Source: an uncultured Burkholderiales bacterium
Lineage (GTDB): Bacteria; Pseudomonadota; Gammaproteobacteria; Burkholderiales; Burkholderiaceae_C
Direction: 5' to 3'
Assembly (NCBI GenBank): GCA_903870145.1
Contig: CAIQBO010000036.1
Location: 62,001-126,000 of the forward strand
DNA length: 64,000 nucleotides
Shown here: piece by piece, positions 1 through 8,239 of the stretch
Layout: each line of letters begins with the position of its first letter
Position numbering within the stretch: position 1 is the stretch's first letter
The notes under the pieces: generated by a model
What the model was told of the DNA's origin: nothing
The model's database searches: none
The model's input: the letters and a program-made list of their open reading frames with translations, nothing else
Translations under genes and position numbers: made by a program

Positions 1-20
1 TCAGTTGGCAAGTGGTTCAT
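1..20 (-). CDS. Start of a fifth ABC transporter gene (partial; probably the second ATPase)
   Basis: Only the first six codons (MNHLPT) are in the window. An ATG on the minus strand overlaps the TGA of the preceding ATPase gene in an ATGA arrangement, the same coupling that joins the other genes of this transporter operon. In peptide/nickel-type ABC operons the order binding protein, permease, permease, ATPase is normally followed by a second ATPase (DppF/OppF), so that is the expected identity. This is inferred from position; the residues visible do not prove it. Confidence 0.5.
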
Positions 21-1045
21 GCAGCGTGACCTCGAGCAGGCGCTTGATCGGCCTGCAACCAGCAAGCCGTCATGTGCGGTGCTGAGGGTGAGCTGTCTGC
101 CATGTTGAACATGGGAGGCACATCATGCGCGCAGATGTCCATCGCTTGGGTGCAACGCTCGCGAAAGGCGCAACCTTTGCTCAACTCCCAGATAGAGGGG
201 ACCATGCCCGCGATTTCAGCCAAATCTGTGCGCTCATTGTGGATGCTGCTGCCCAACTCAGGAAGGCAGTTGATCAGTCCCCGTGTGTAGGGGTGGCCAG
301 CTTGCCTCAAAACTTGCGCAGTGTTGCCTTGCTCAATCACCCGCCCTGCGTACATCACCATCACGCGATCGGCCATCTCAGCAACGGCGCCCATGTCGTG
401 GGTGATCAGCAAGATGGCCGTTCCTCTTTCGCGCTGAAGGTCGCGCAGCAGATCGAAAATCTGAGCCTGCACTGTGACATCCAAGGCGGTGGTAGGTTCG
501 TCGGCAATCAGGATGTCGGGTCGGCAGGCCAGTGCGATGGCGATCATCACGCGTTGGCGCATGCCGCCGGAGAGTTGGTGTGGGTACTCATCGACGCGCC
601 GCTCTGGCGCTGGGATGCCAACTTGCTTGAGCATCTCGATGGCTTGCAGGCGAGCCGCTGCGGGGTCAAGTCCCGCATGCAGTCGCAGTGACTCAGCCAC
701 CTGATCGCCTACAGAAAAAACCGGGTTGAGCGAGGTCATGGGTTCTTGAAAAATCATGGAGATGCGATTGCCTCGCACCTCTTGCATGCGCTCTTGGGTA
801 GCGCGCAAAAGATCTTCACCGTGGAAAAAAACTTGGCCCCCACTGATTTTTCCGGGGGGTGATGGAATCAGTTGCAGCAATGCCAGCGCGGTCATGCTTT
901 TGCCGCAACCCGACTCGCCCACCAAGCACAGCGTTTGACCTTGGTGGATTTCAAGATCAACCCCATTGAGGACCATGGCCTTACCGCGCCGAGAATTGAA
1001 CTCGACTTGCAGGCCCTGCACCTTGAGCAAGCTGTCCTGCATCAT
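17..1045 (-). CDS. Peptide/nickel-type ABC transporter ATP-binding protein (DppD/OppD-like)
   Basis: A 342-residue cytoplasmic ATPase that would power import by the two permeases encoded just upstream. Seen: Walker A GESGCGKS near residue 45, a Q-loop [11 protein letters not shown], signature LSGGMRQRV, Walker [13 protein letters not shown], and the Cys-containing oligopeptide-family C-terminal tail (GCAFRERC). Length is normal for DppD/OppD. The start is the first of two adjacent ATGs; it overlaps the TGA of the upstream permease by four bases, implying translational coupling. Its own TGA overlaps the start of the next gene. The substrate cannot be read from the ATPase. Lying downstream of tauXY suggests a role linked to organosulfonates or their conjugates. 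Confidence 0.9.
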   Translation of the reverse strand: MMQDSLLKVQGLQVEFNSRRGKAMVLNGVDLEIHQGQTLCLVGESGCGKSMTALALLQLIPSPPGKISGGQVFFHGEDLLRATQERMQEVRGNRISMIFQEPMTSLNPVFSVGDQVAESLRLHAGLDPAAARLQAIEMLKQVGIPAPERRVDEYPHQLSGGMRQRVMIAIALACRPDILIADEPTTALDVTVQAQIFDLLRDLQRERGTAILLITHDMGAVAEMADRVMVMYAGRVIEQGNTAQVLRQAGHPYTRGLINCLPELGSSIHNERTDLAEIAGMVPSIWELSKGCAFRERCTQAMDICAHDVPPMFNMADSSPSAPHMTACWLQADQAPARGHAA

Positions 1046-1902
1046 CGTTCCCTCAACTTAGGGTTGAGTGCGTCATTGAGTCCGTCGCCAATCAGGCTGA
1101 CTGCCAGCACCGTGATGAAAATGGCTGTGCCAGGAAATGCCACGGCCCACCAGCATGAAAAAATATACTGCCGGCTCGATCCAATCATCAGACCCCAGCT
1201 CATCTGATTTGGATCGCCCAGACCCAAAAAAGACAGTCCCGCTTCAAACAAAATTGCAGCCCCGATGGCCAAAGTGGCCGAGACGATCAAAGGTGGCAAG
1301 GCATTGGGCAAAATAACTCTCCAAATGATACGGGCGTGACTGGCGCCGATGGAGCGCTGGGCACGGACAAAATCCAAGTTGCGGTATTTCATGAATTCGG
1401 CACGGGTCAGGCGTGCCGTGCCCGTCCAGCTGACAACGCCAATGGCCAGCGTGATGGTCACCAAGGAGGGCGAAAAAAGGGTGACCACCACCATGGCAAA
1501 CAACAGGGCAGGAAGTACTTGAAAGAACTCGGTGATGCGCATCAAAATAGCGTCAACGCGCCCACCGTAATAGCCCGCAAAGGCACCCAGTGTGATGCCA
1601 ATCGTGACGCTCAGCAGTGCCGCGATTGCACCGACCAAAAGCGTGGCCCGGCCCCCGTAGACCAAGGTCGTGAGGACATCGCGGCCCAGGTAGTCGGTGC
1701 CCAAGAAAGCGTCTTCTGACAAGGGGGGTGTCAAGGGGGCTGCGCGAATTTCAAAAGGATCTGCCCCGAGAACCCAGGGCCCAGCAATGGCCACCAACAG
1801 CACCAGTCCGAGCATCACGATGCCGGCAATCGCTGAGCGGTTGCGCATGAACATGTGCATCGCCTCGCGCCAAGGGCCTTGCACTTGATCAATTTCTTTC
1901 AT
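1042..1902 (-). CDS. Peptide-type ABC transporter permease (DppC/OppC-like)
   Basis: An inner-membrane permease of about 286 residues, with an N-terminal cytoplasmic stretch, a first membrane helix (IAGIVMLGLVLLVAIAGPWV) and about five further helices. The OppC N-terminal and BPD_transp_1 regions are recognisable: GTDYLGRDVLTTLVYGGR is the hallmark DppC segment, and IIWRVILPNALPPLIV is the ATPase-coupling loop. I chose the ATG at 1902 because it overlaps the TGA of the upstream permease as ATGA. An in-frame ATG at 1938 would add 12 residues and a 40-base overlap with no good ribosome binding site. It pairs with the DppB-like permease to form the channel. Confidence 0.88.
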   Translation of the reverse strand: MKEIDQVQGPWREAMHMFMRNRSAIAGIVMLGLVLLVAIAGPWVLGADPFEIRAAPLTPPLSEDAFLGTDYLGRDVLTTLVYGGRATLLVGAIAALLSVTIGITLGAFAGYYGGRVDAILMRITEFFQVLPALLFAMVVVTLFSPSLVTITLAIGVVSWTGTARLTRAEFMKYRNLDFVRAQRSIGASHARIIWRVILPNALPPLIVSATLAIGAAILFEAGLSFLGLGDPNQMSWGLMIGSSRQYIFSCWWAVAFPGTAIFITVLAVSLIGDGLNDALNPKLRER

Positions 1903-2873
1903 GAAGATTTGATTCTCGGGTCGATCAGTCGGTAGCACAAATCGGTGAGCTGGTTCATGACAACGACCACCACCGCGGAGAAAAGAAGCACGCCCAGAAT
2001 GGTGGGATAGTCACGCCGCAAGACGGACTCAAACGCCAGTCGTCCCAAGCCTGGCCAATTGAAGACGGTTTCCACCACAATGGCGCCTGCCAACACGTTG
2101 CCAAATTGAAGACCTAGCACGGTGATCACAGGCAGCACCGCATTGCGCAAAGCGTGTTTGTAAAGCACAGCCCTGTCAGACAAGCCCTTGGCACGAGCGG
2201 TGCGAATGTAGTCAGCGCCCAGCACATCGAGCATGGCCGCGCGAGACAGGCGGCTGTATTGGGCCAGATAGACCAGCCCCAATGTCAGTGCTGGCAATAT
2301 CAAATGGTGCAAGACGTCAAGTACATCGCCCCAGCCTTTGCCGCTGGACTCAATAGCACGCATGCCTGATACAGGGAAAATAGGGAACACGCTGGCGAGC
2401 AAAATGATCAGCAGCATGCCCATCCAAAACACGGGCGCGGCAAAGCCAACCAGTGACATCACATTGATCATTTGCGATAACCAGCCGTTGGGCCTTCGGG
2501 CTGAAAGTACGCCCAAAGTGGTGCCGATCAGGAATGCGGCAAGCACCGACGTGAGGACCAGCAGCAAGGTGGCCGGCACACGCTCAGCGATCAAGTTGGA
2601 AACGGGGAGGTTGAAAAAATACGAATAGCCCAAGTCACCTGTGACCACTCGGCCAAGGTAGATTCCCAGTTGCACTGGCAGGGGCTTGTCCAGGCCGTAT
2701 TGTTTTCTGAGTTCGGCCTGAAGTTCCTCGCTCATGCCGCCACTTGCACCGGCAATGGTCTCGACTGGATCGCCTGGTGCAGCATGCACCAAGATGAAGT
2801 TCAAGACCACTACGGCAAGTACCAAGGCCAGGCCCTGGAGCAGACGGGACAGAAGGTAGCGCAGCGCACCCAT
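1899..2873 (-). CDS. Peptide-type ABC transporter permease (DppB/OppB-like)
   Basis: A 324-residue inner-membrane permease with six predicted membrane segments. It starts with the typical DppB helix (LLSRLLQGLALVLAVVVLNF) followed by the conserved HAAPGDP motif. The coupling loop VLYKHALRNAVLPVITVLG and the NWPGLGRL segment near the C-terminus are diagnostic of the family. It lies 21 bases after the binding-protein gene and overlaps the DppC-like gene by four bases. Together they form the membrane part of a peptide/nickel/opine-class importer. Family and role are secure; the substrate is not. Confidence 0.9.
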   Translation of the reverse strand: MGALRYLLSRLLQGLALVLAVVVLNFILVHAAPGDPVETIAGASGGMSEELQAELRKQYGLDKPLPVQLGIYLGRVVTGDLGYSYFFNLPVSNLIAERVPATLLLVLTSVLAAFLIGTTLGVLSARRPNGWLSQMINVMSLVGFAAPVFWMGMLLIILLASVFPIFPVSGMRAIESSGKGWGDVLDVLHHLILPALTLGLVYLAQYSRLSRAAMLDVLGADYIRTARAKGLSDRAVLYKHALRNAVLPVITVLGLQFGNVLAGAIVVETVFNWPGLGRLAFESVLRRDYPTILGVLLFSAVVVVVMNQLTDLCYRLIDPRIKSS

Positions 2874-2894
2874 TGAGATTGAAAAAATATCAGG

Positions 2895-4487
2895 CTATTT
2901 GAAAGAGACCTCGTCGTAAGGTGAAGAGGGACCCCAAATGCTGGTAGGGACGTTCACAAGTTTCTTGCTGGCTATGGTGAAATACGGCGCGGCATTGATG
3001 AAGTGAATGGGCAACTCGTCGGTCACGATCTTCTGGAAAGTCGCGTAGTAGGCCTTGCGTTTGGTTGGGTCCAGCAGGCCGCCCGCTGTGTTCAAAAGCT
3101 CATCGACTTTGGGGTTGTTGTAGGACTGGGTATTGGTCCAGATAATGGGCCGAATATTGGTCGAGAGGTAAGTGCGGTGGACGCCAATGATGGGGTCGCC
3201 CCAGTTGAAAACCACATCCATGGACATGTCAAAGTCATGCGAGGCCAAGCGCTTGGCCCAAGATGGAAAATCAGCCGATGCGCGCACTTCCACGTTAACG
3301 CCTACTTTTTTAAGCTGCGCCCGAATGTACTCGGCGACGTTTTTTTGCTGCTCGTCATTGCCAGGTAAATAGTCGATGGTCATTTTGAATCGTTCGCCGT
3401 TGGCGCCAACCTTATAGCCCGCTTCGTCGAGCAACTGTGCGGCCTTTTTCAAGTCCAATGGGTAGCGAATCAAATCGGTAATGGCAAAAGGACTGCTGGC
3501 CACAATGGGGCCATCGGCCGGTTGGGAGAAGCCGCCGTGCAAGGCCTTGCTGATGAAATTTTTGTCGATGGTCATGGCGATGGCTTTGCGCACATTCACA
3601 TCGGACATTGGTTTCTTGGCGGTGTTAAAGGCCAGCCAGTTCAGTGCGCCGATACCTTCAAAGCCCTTGCTGGTCATGGTCAGCGCCGGGTTGGTCGACA
3701 AACGTTTGAGTTCTGTTGAATTGGTCGCGTAAGGGAGCATCTGAATCTCACCACGCTCGAGCCCCAGCATCAGGTTGTTGGAGTCGGGGTTGATGTTGAT
3801 GATGATCTTGTCGAGGTAGGGCTTTCCGGCCAGAAAAAACTTGTCAAAGCGCTCTAAAACCACGCGCTGCCCGGGTTTGAGCTCGGTCAGTCGAAAGGGC
3901 CCGGAGCCGACGACATCGGTGCTGTTGCGTGGATGCACCTTCAAGTCAGTGCCATCACCATAGATGTGCTTGGGCAAGATGGGGCAAAGTGCCGGTGACA
4001 TGGCCAAAATGATGGCTGGATGAGGTGTGTTCATCCGAATGATGGCGGTGTAGGGGTCGGGTGTCTCGACCTTTTCGACGGGGCCCATCATGGTGGTGAA
4101 CGGATGGTTGGCCTTAATGGCCATGATCGAGAAGGCCACGTCTTCGGACGTGATGGGCTTGCCGTCATGGAACACGGCGCCCTTGCGCAGGTTCAGCGTG
4201 AGGGACTTGCCATCGGCGGCAAGTGACCACTTTTCTGCCAGATAGGGCTGAGCGTTCCACTTGTCGTCAAAACGCAGGGGGCTGGCAAAAATTTGCGTGC
4301 TGGGCATGGCTGTGGCGATGCCCGATTGCACTGCACCGTTGACATGGCGAAGCGCTTGCGTTGAACCAACCACGAGTGTCCCTCCGCGCTTTTGTTCTTC
4401 GGCAGCGGCAAGTGACGAAAAAATAGGCAGTGTGGCCATCAGCGCAATGGCCAAGGTTTTGCGGCGAAGAATTGTGAAATTGGTCAT
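2895..4487 (-). CDS. Periplasmic substrate-binding protein, family 5 (DppA-like)
   Basis: A 530-residue extracellular solute-binding protein of family 5 (SBP_bac_5). It has an N-terminal signal peptide (LRRKTLAIALMATLPIF, cleaved near SSLAAAEE) and the family signature in the segment starting RFDDKWNAQPYLAEKW. A GGGAG ribosome binding site lies 8 bases before the ATG. It is the first gene of the ABC transporter set and follows tauY by 88 bases on the same strand. Family 5 proteins bind di- and oligopeptides, nickel-chelator complexes, opines and other conjugates. With tauXY upstream, taurine conjugates or a sulfonated dipeptide are possible ligands (inference only). Confidence 0.88.
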   Translation of the reverse strand: MTNFTILRRKTLAIALMATLPIFSSLAAAEEQKRGGTLVVGSTQALRHVNGAVQSGIATAMPSTQIFASPLRFDDKWNAQPYLAEKWSLAADGKSLTLNLRKGAVFHDGKPITSEDVAFSIMAIKANHPFTTMMGPVEKVETPDPYTAIIRMNTPHPAIILAMSPALCPILPKHIYGDGTDLKVHPRNSTDVVGSGPFRLTELKPGQRVVLERFDKFFLAGKPYLDKIIININPDSNNLMLGLERGEIQMLPYATNSTELKRLSTNPALTMTSKGFEGIGALNWLAFNTAKKPMSDVNVRKAIAMTIDKNFISKALHGGFSQPADGPIVASSPFAITDLIRYPLDLKKAAQLLDEAGYKVGANGERFKMTIDYLPGNDEQQKNVAEYIRAQLKKVGVNVEVRASADFPSWAKRLASHDFDMSMDVVFNWGDPIIGVHRTYLSTNIRPIIWTNTQSYNNPKVDELLNTAGGLLDPTKRKAYYATFQKIVTDELPIHFINAAPYFTIASKKLVNVPTSIWGPSSPYDEVSFK

Positions 4488-4575
4488 TCAAAGGGCTCCC
4501 GTAAGTAGTTGCTTCATCATAATTAAAAATGGCATATTGCGATCTTGGTGTTAACCAGAAAAAGCAGACAGTGCG

Positions 4576-6018
4576 TCAAAATTTTTCGTCTCGCATCCAA
4601 TACCATTTGTACAGGAAATACTGACCAAATCTGCGAAAGGGCGCAAACGTTTGTGAACGCACCAGATCAAACAGGTTGGGGTATTCCAGGGGGCTTGCGT
4701 AAATTGGCAGCTTGAATACTTCTTGCCCAGCGTCTTGCCCAGCCACGCGCTGGGCCAAGCGCTTGCCAGCCCAAGTCGAGAATGACACACCGTTGCCACC
4801 ATAACCGACCGCATACCAAATGCTCAATGCAGGATCTGGCCTTGTGATGCGCGGCATCATGTCGTGACTGACATCGACCCAACCCCACCAAGAGTAATCA
4901 ATCTGGATGCCAGCCAAGGGAGGGAACTTTCGGGCAATGGCGTTTTTCAAAAGCTGCAAGTGACCTGGGTCCTCGGCGTCACTTCCTCTGATCGCGCTGC
5001 GACTGCCAATTTGCAAACGGTTGTCATTGAGCAGGCGGTAGTAAAAGCGCAGCGTTCGCGTGTCAGTTAAAAATATGTGTGAGCGAAAGTTGGTGGCTTT
5101 GAGTTCGGCATCGGTCAAAGGGCGCGTGACCACTGAGTTTGACAAGATCGGCATGATCTTGTTTTTGAGCAGGGGATTGAGCGCTTGGCCTGTGTAGCCG
5201 CCAGTGCAAACGGCAACTCGTTTGGCACGCACCACCCCGCCGGGGGTCTGCAGGTGATGCACGCCGTTGACAGTTTCCCACCCCGTGACAGGGCTTGCTG
5301 TATGAATTTTTGCGCCCAGAGCCCGTGCTTTTTGCATCAAGCCAAAAGTGAATTTCAAAGGATGCACACCCACACCTTGCGACTCGAGCATCGCACCGGC
5401 CGCATCGCGCTCGTCACAATAGTCGCGTCGCAGTTCTTCAGCGCTGAGCAGTTGGGTGTCGTAGCCAAAGGTCTCGCGCCTGACGCGAACTTCGTTGCGC
5501 AGGTAGTTCATCTTTTCAGGACGATGAGCCACGTAGAGATGGCCTCCATCGACTGCATCGCAGTCGATCTGAGAGCTCAGGTTTTTGAAGTTTTCATACC
5601 CGGCTCTGATCTCGGCGTCCATCTTCTTGGCCACATCCAAACCCCAGCGCTCAATCCACTGTGAGCGCGTCAAGCGGCCGCTGGCATTTTGACCTTGTCC
5701 GCCGCTGCGACTGGAGCAGCCCCAGGCGCTTTGATTGGCTTCCAGCACGATGGCTTGGATGCCGTGCTCTTGGGCCAGATACAAAGCTGTGGAGACGCCT
5801 GTGGAGCCTGATCCGATGATGACCACATCAGCGTCGATGTCGCCATGGATGGGGCCATCGTCTGGCGGCGGTGGGCCTGCACTGGCAACCCAATAAGTGG
5901 GTGCGTAGGCCTGTCCCGTGCCAGGGGTGGACGCTACCAGTGGGTCGTATTGAGGGTCATATTGTTGGCCAAGGGACAAGTCGAGTTTGCCAGCAGGCAA
6001 TTCAAGGGTGGAGGACAT
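4576..6018 (-). CDS. tauY: FAD-dependent oxidoreductase, probable taurine dehydrogenase large subunit
   Basis: A 480-residue flavoprotein of the D-amino-acid-oxidase (DAO) superfamily. The FAD-binding Rossmann motif is VVIIGSGSTGVSTALYLAQ near residue 65, and a second FAD-contacting segment (GGYTGQALNPLL) lies mid-protein. The predicted reaction is oxidative deamination of taurine to sulfoacetaldehyde and ammonia, with electrons passed to the respiratory chain. Identity as TauY rests on context: an NTF2-like small subunit gene 13 bases upstream, a divergent MocR regulator, tauABC beyond it, and xsc/pta nearby, as in Paracoccus-type taurine clusters. The reading frame runs further upstream, but the ATG at 6018 (MSSTLELP) is the first after the tauX stop. 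By sequence alone it could be another amine oxidase such as a PuuB-like enzyme. Confidence 0.78.
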   Translation of the reverse strand: MSSTLELPAGKLDLSLGQQYDPQYDPLVASTPGTGQAYAPTYWVASAGPPPPDDGPIHGDIDADVVIIGSGSTGVSTALYLAQEHGIQAIVLEANQSAWGCSSRSGGQGQNASGRLTRSQWIERWGLDVAKKMDAEIRAGYENFKNLSSQIDCDAVDGGHLYVAHRPEKMNYLRNEVRVRRETFGYDTQLLSAEELRRDYCDERDAAGAMLESQGVGVHPLKFTFGLMQKARALGAKIHTASPVTGWETVNGVHHLQTPGGVVRAKRVAVCTGGYTGQALNPLLKNKIMPILSNSVVTRPLTDAELKATNFRSHIFLTDTRTLRFYYRLLNDNRLQIGSRSAIRGSDAEDPGHLQLLKNAIARKFPPLAGIQIDYSWWGWVDVSHDMMPRITRPDPALSIWYAVGYGGNGVSFSTWAGKRLAQRVAGQDAGQEVFKLPIYASPLEYPNLFDLVRSQTFAPFRRFGQYFLYKWYWMRDEKF

Positions 6019-6031
6019 GCGTGTGAGGTCT

Positions 6032-6433
6032 TTATTTGACGGCCGGCAAATTGGGCCTGGCTTTTCGAAAGGCATTTTTCGATGCGATTTTTCCATTTTT
6101 GAAGGTGAAAATATCCACACCATCGGTCTCAATGCGTGAGCCGTCCGCGGCTGTTCCGGTGAAAGTCCACTGCGACACGCCAAAGTCGCCCTGCACAAAA
6201 TGAACGCCGTTGATCCACTGCGCATCTGGCACGGCGGCCCATGCCATGGCAAAGGCAGCCCGAACGGCTTGCGCGCCTTCGTGGCGTGCGCCGCAGGCTT
6301 GCGAGCCGCCTGCCGCTTGGAAGACGCAGTCTTGGCTCATAAAGCTCATCAGCGCGTCTACATCGTGCCGGTTCCATGCGTCGCTGAAAGATGCAAGGGT
6401 GTCAACTGTGACGGGTGTAAATGCTGGGCTCAT
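6032..6433 (-). CDS. tauX: NTF2/SnoaL-like protein, probable taurine dehydrogenase small subunit
   Basis: A 133-residue single-domain protein of the NTF2-like (SnoaL) fold. It shows the usual alpha-helical start (LASFSDAWNRHDVDALMSFM), a central region with a Cys-Gly-Ala-Arg-His stretch, and the closing strands GVDIFTFKNGKIAS and KNAFRKARP. A clear AGGAG lies 6-7 bases before the ATG. It is the first gene leftward from the tauR divergent region and sits 13 bases from tauY. Taurine dehydrogenase is known as a two-gene system, tauX (small) and tauY (large). The assignment depends on this pairing; the fold itself says nothing about substrate. Confidence 0.7.
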   Translation of the reverse strand: MSPAFTPVTVDTLASFSDAWNRHDVDALMSFMSQDCVFQAAGGSQACGARHEGAQAVRAAFAMAWAAVPDAQWINGVHFVQGDFGVSQWTFTGTAADGSRIETDGVDIFTFKNGKIASKNAFRKARPNLPAVK

Positions 6434-6491
6434 GAATACTCCTGTACATCAAAATGATGTCTGATCTTAGACAAGCCCTGCGCCAAACAAC

Positions 6492-6499
6492 AGGTCCAG
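6492..6499 (-). promoter_or_regulatory. Candidate TauR-binding motif CTGGACCT in the tauX/tauR intergenic region
   Basis: The octamer CTGGACCT is read on the minus strand in the 125-base gap between the divergent tauX and tauR starts. The same octamer occurs on the plus strand upstream of tauA. MocR-type TauR proteins are known to act through short direct repeats in sulfonate promoters. That these octamers are the operator is an inference from sharing alone. Confidence 0.3.
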
Positions 6500-6558
6500 T
6501 TCAAGGGATTTGGTCAAGCCAGCACAAATGTGCCTGACAGGTAAACTCTCAGGACATC

Positions 6559-8070
6559 ATGGCCACTTCGCGAACGATCCAGTGGGCGCAGTTATTTGAG
6601 CTGCCCGCACAATCTGCCTTGCCGCTTCAGGGGCGCCTTCGGCTGGCCGTGGTTCAGGCGATCATGGGGGGGCGGCTTAGCCCGGGCGCTGCAATGCCTT
6701 CTTCGCGCGAACTGGCCAGCCTGCTGGGCTTGAGTCGCAACACGGTCACCTCGGCCTTTTTGCAGCTGATAGACGATGGATTTTTGGAGGCACGGCCCAG
6801 GCGCGGCGTCTTTGTGACGGCCAATGCACGCCCCCAGTTGGCGACCCGCATCGAGCCTTTGAATGCCAGCAACCGAGTTGCGCCCAACTGGAGTCGTCGG
6901 GTCCTGCGCTCCCAACTGGATCGGCCCACACTGTCCAAGCCCGAGCAGTGGAGTGCCTACCCCTATCCTTTTATCTATGGCACTTACGATCCGCAACTGT
7001 TTCCAACCGAAGATTTTCGTGAGTGCTGCGTCAGGAGCTTGGCCCGATCGCAACTGCCCCATTGGACGCCTGATCTGGAGATTGAGGATGTGCCAGAGTT
7101 GGTGGAGCAGATTCGGACTCGTTTATTGCCCAAGCGGGGGGTCTTTGCCCTGAAGGAAGAAATCATTGTGACGGTGGGCACGCAGCATGCCTACTATTTG
7201 CTGGCCGATGCCTTGTTCGACAAAGACACGGTGGTGGGGCTGGAAGAGCCAGGCCACCCGCACGCCAGAAATAGTTTTGCCATGCGCCAGCCAAAGTGGG
7301 TCGAGTTGGCGGTGGATGCGCACGGCCTGCAGGTGGATGCTTTGCCAGATCTGGATTATTTATTTGTCACCCCTTCACACCAGAGTCCCACCACCGTGAC
7401 TTTGGGCTTGCAGCGGCGTCAACTCTTGTTGCGTCAGGCTGAGTTGAACGACTTCATCATCATCGAAGATGATTACGAAGCTGAGAACCTCTACCATGGC
7501 GAGCCAATGCCCGCTCTCAAGAGCCTGGACCCTGCTGGCCGCGTGATTTACTTGGGCTCAGTTTCAAAAAGTCTGTCCCCTGCATTGCGCCTTGGCTACA
7601 TCGTGGCGCCGCGCGCCTTGATCACGGAGTTGCGAGTGATTCGCCATGCCATGGTGCGACACCCGAGTGCTTTCTTGCAGCATGCCTATGCGCTATTTCT
7701 GTCCTTAGGTCACCATGAGTCGCACACAAGGCGGGTCAATCAAGCCATGCAGGAGCGGCTCGCGATCGCAGCGCAGGCGCTCACCGACTACTTGGGTGAT
7801 TTTAAATTTGCCATGCCTCAGGGCGGCGCGTCGATCTGGTTAGAAGCCCCGCCCTGGGTGGATGCTGGCGAGTTGGGCCTGATGGCGCGAAGCCATGGCG
7901 TGTTGATCGAGGCAGGGGACGTTTTTTTTGGCAAGCCTCCCTACCCTTGTCCGTATTTCAGGTTACGCCTGTCGTCCATTCCTGCGGCACAAATAGCCCA
8001 AGGCATCCGCGCACTGGGCTTGGCTGTGGACGAGCTTGCAAAAGCTCGGGGCGAAGTTCGTCAGTTCTAA
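6559..8070 (+). CDS. tauR: MocR-family regulator (GntR winged helix fused to aminotransferase fold), TauR-like
   Basis: A 503-residue regulator. Residues about 20-85 form a GntR-type winged helix-turn-helix (SSRELASLLGLSRNTVTSAF). After a linker, residues about 120-490 form a fold-type-I aminotransferase domain that binds PLP as an effector; the expected PLP lysine is in GSVSKSLSPALRLGY near residue 338. This MocR architecture matches TauR, the activator of taurine catabolism genes in alphaproteobacteria. It is divergent from tauXY and precedes tauABC by 169 bases, a position suited to controlling both. The ATG at 6559 has AGGA a few bases upstream. Other MocR proteins control PLP or GABA genes, so the name relies on context. 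Confidence 0.82.
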   Translation: MATSRTIQWAQLFELPAQSALPLQGRLRLAVVQAIMGGRLSPGAAMPSSRELASLLGLSRNTVTSAFLQLIDDGFLEARPRRGVFVTANARPQLATRIEPLNASNRVAPNWSRRVLRSQLDRPTLSKPEQWSAYPYPFIYGTYDPQLFPTEDFRECCVRSLARSQLPHWTPDLEIEDVPELVEQIRTRLLPKRGVFALKEEIIVTVGTQHAYYLLADALFDKDTVVGLEEPGHPHARNSFAMRQPKWVELAVDAHGLQVDALPDLDYLFVTPSHQSPTTVTLGLQRRQLLLRQAELNDFIIIEDDYEAENLYHGEPMPALKSLDPAGRVIYLGSVSKSLSPALRLGYIVAPRALITELRVIRHAMVRHPSAFLQHAYALFLSLGHHESHTRRVNQAMQERLAIAAQALTDYLGDFKFAMPQGGASIWLEAPPWVDAGELGLMARSHGVLIEAGDVFFGKPPYPCPYFRLRLSSIPAAQIAQGIRALGLAVDELAKARGEVRQF

Positions 8071-8141
8071 GTTCATGGGTCTGCGGCGTTTGCTTGCCTA
8101 GGGGTAAGCCCGAGGCCGGTGGCACCGCAACAGTTTACCTG

Positions 8142-8149
8142 CTGGACCT
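8142..8149 (+). promoter_or_regulatory. Candidate TauR-binding motif CTGGACCT upstream of tauA
   Basis: CTGGACCT lies about 90 bases upstream of the tauA ATG, inside a small inverted repeat (GCTGGACCTTCCAGC). It is identical to the octamer in the tauX/tauR gap. The rest of the 169-base gap holds a strong AAGGAGAT ribosome binding site for tauA but no obvious sigma-70 promoter. Confidence 0.3.
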
Positions 8150-8239
8150 TCCAGCTCAGTGCTTGCAACATCACAATGGAATGCGTGCCTGTCAAGCAAC
8201 TCGCGGTGTCATCATCAATTTAAACAAAGGAGATAAGAC

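Noticed and set aside
1899..1938. A longer start for the DppC-like permease at 1938
   Set aside because: It would overlap the upstream permease by 40 bases, while the ATGA at 1902 matches the coupling seen throughout the operon.
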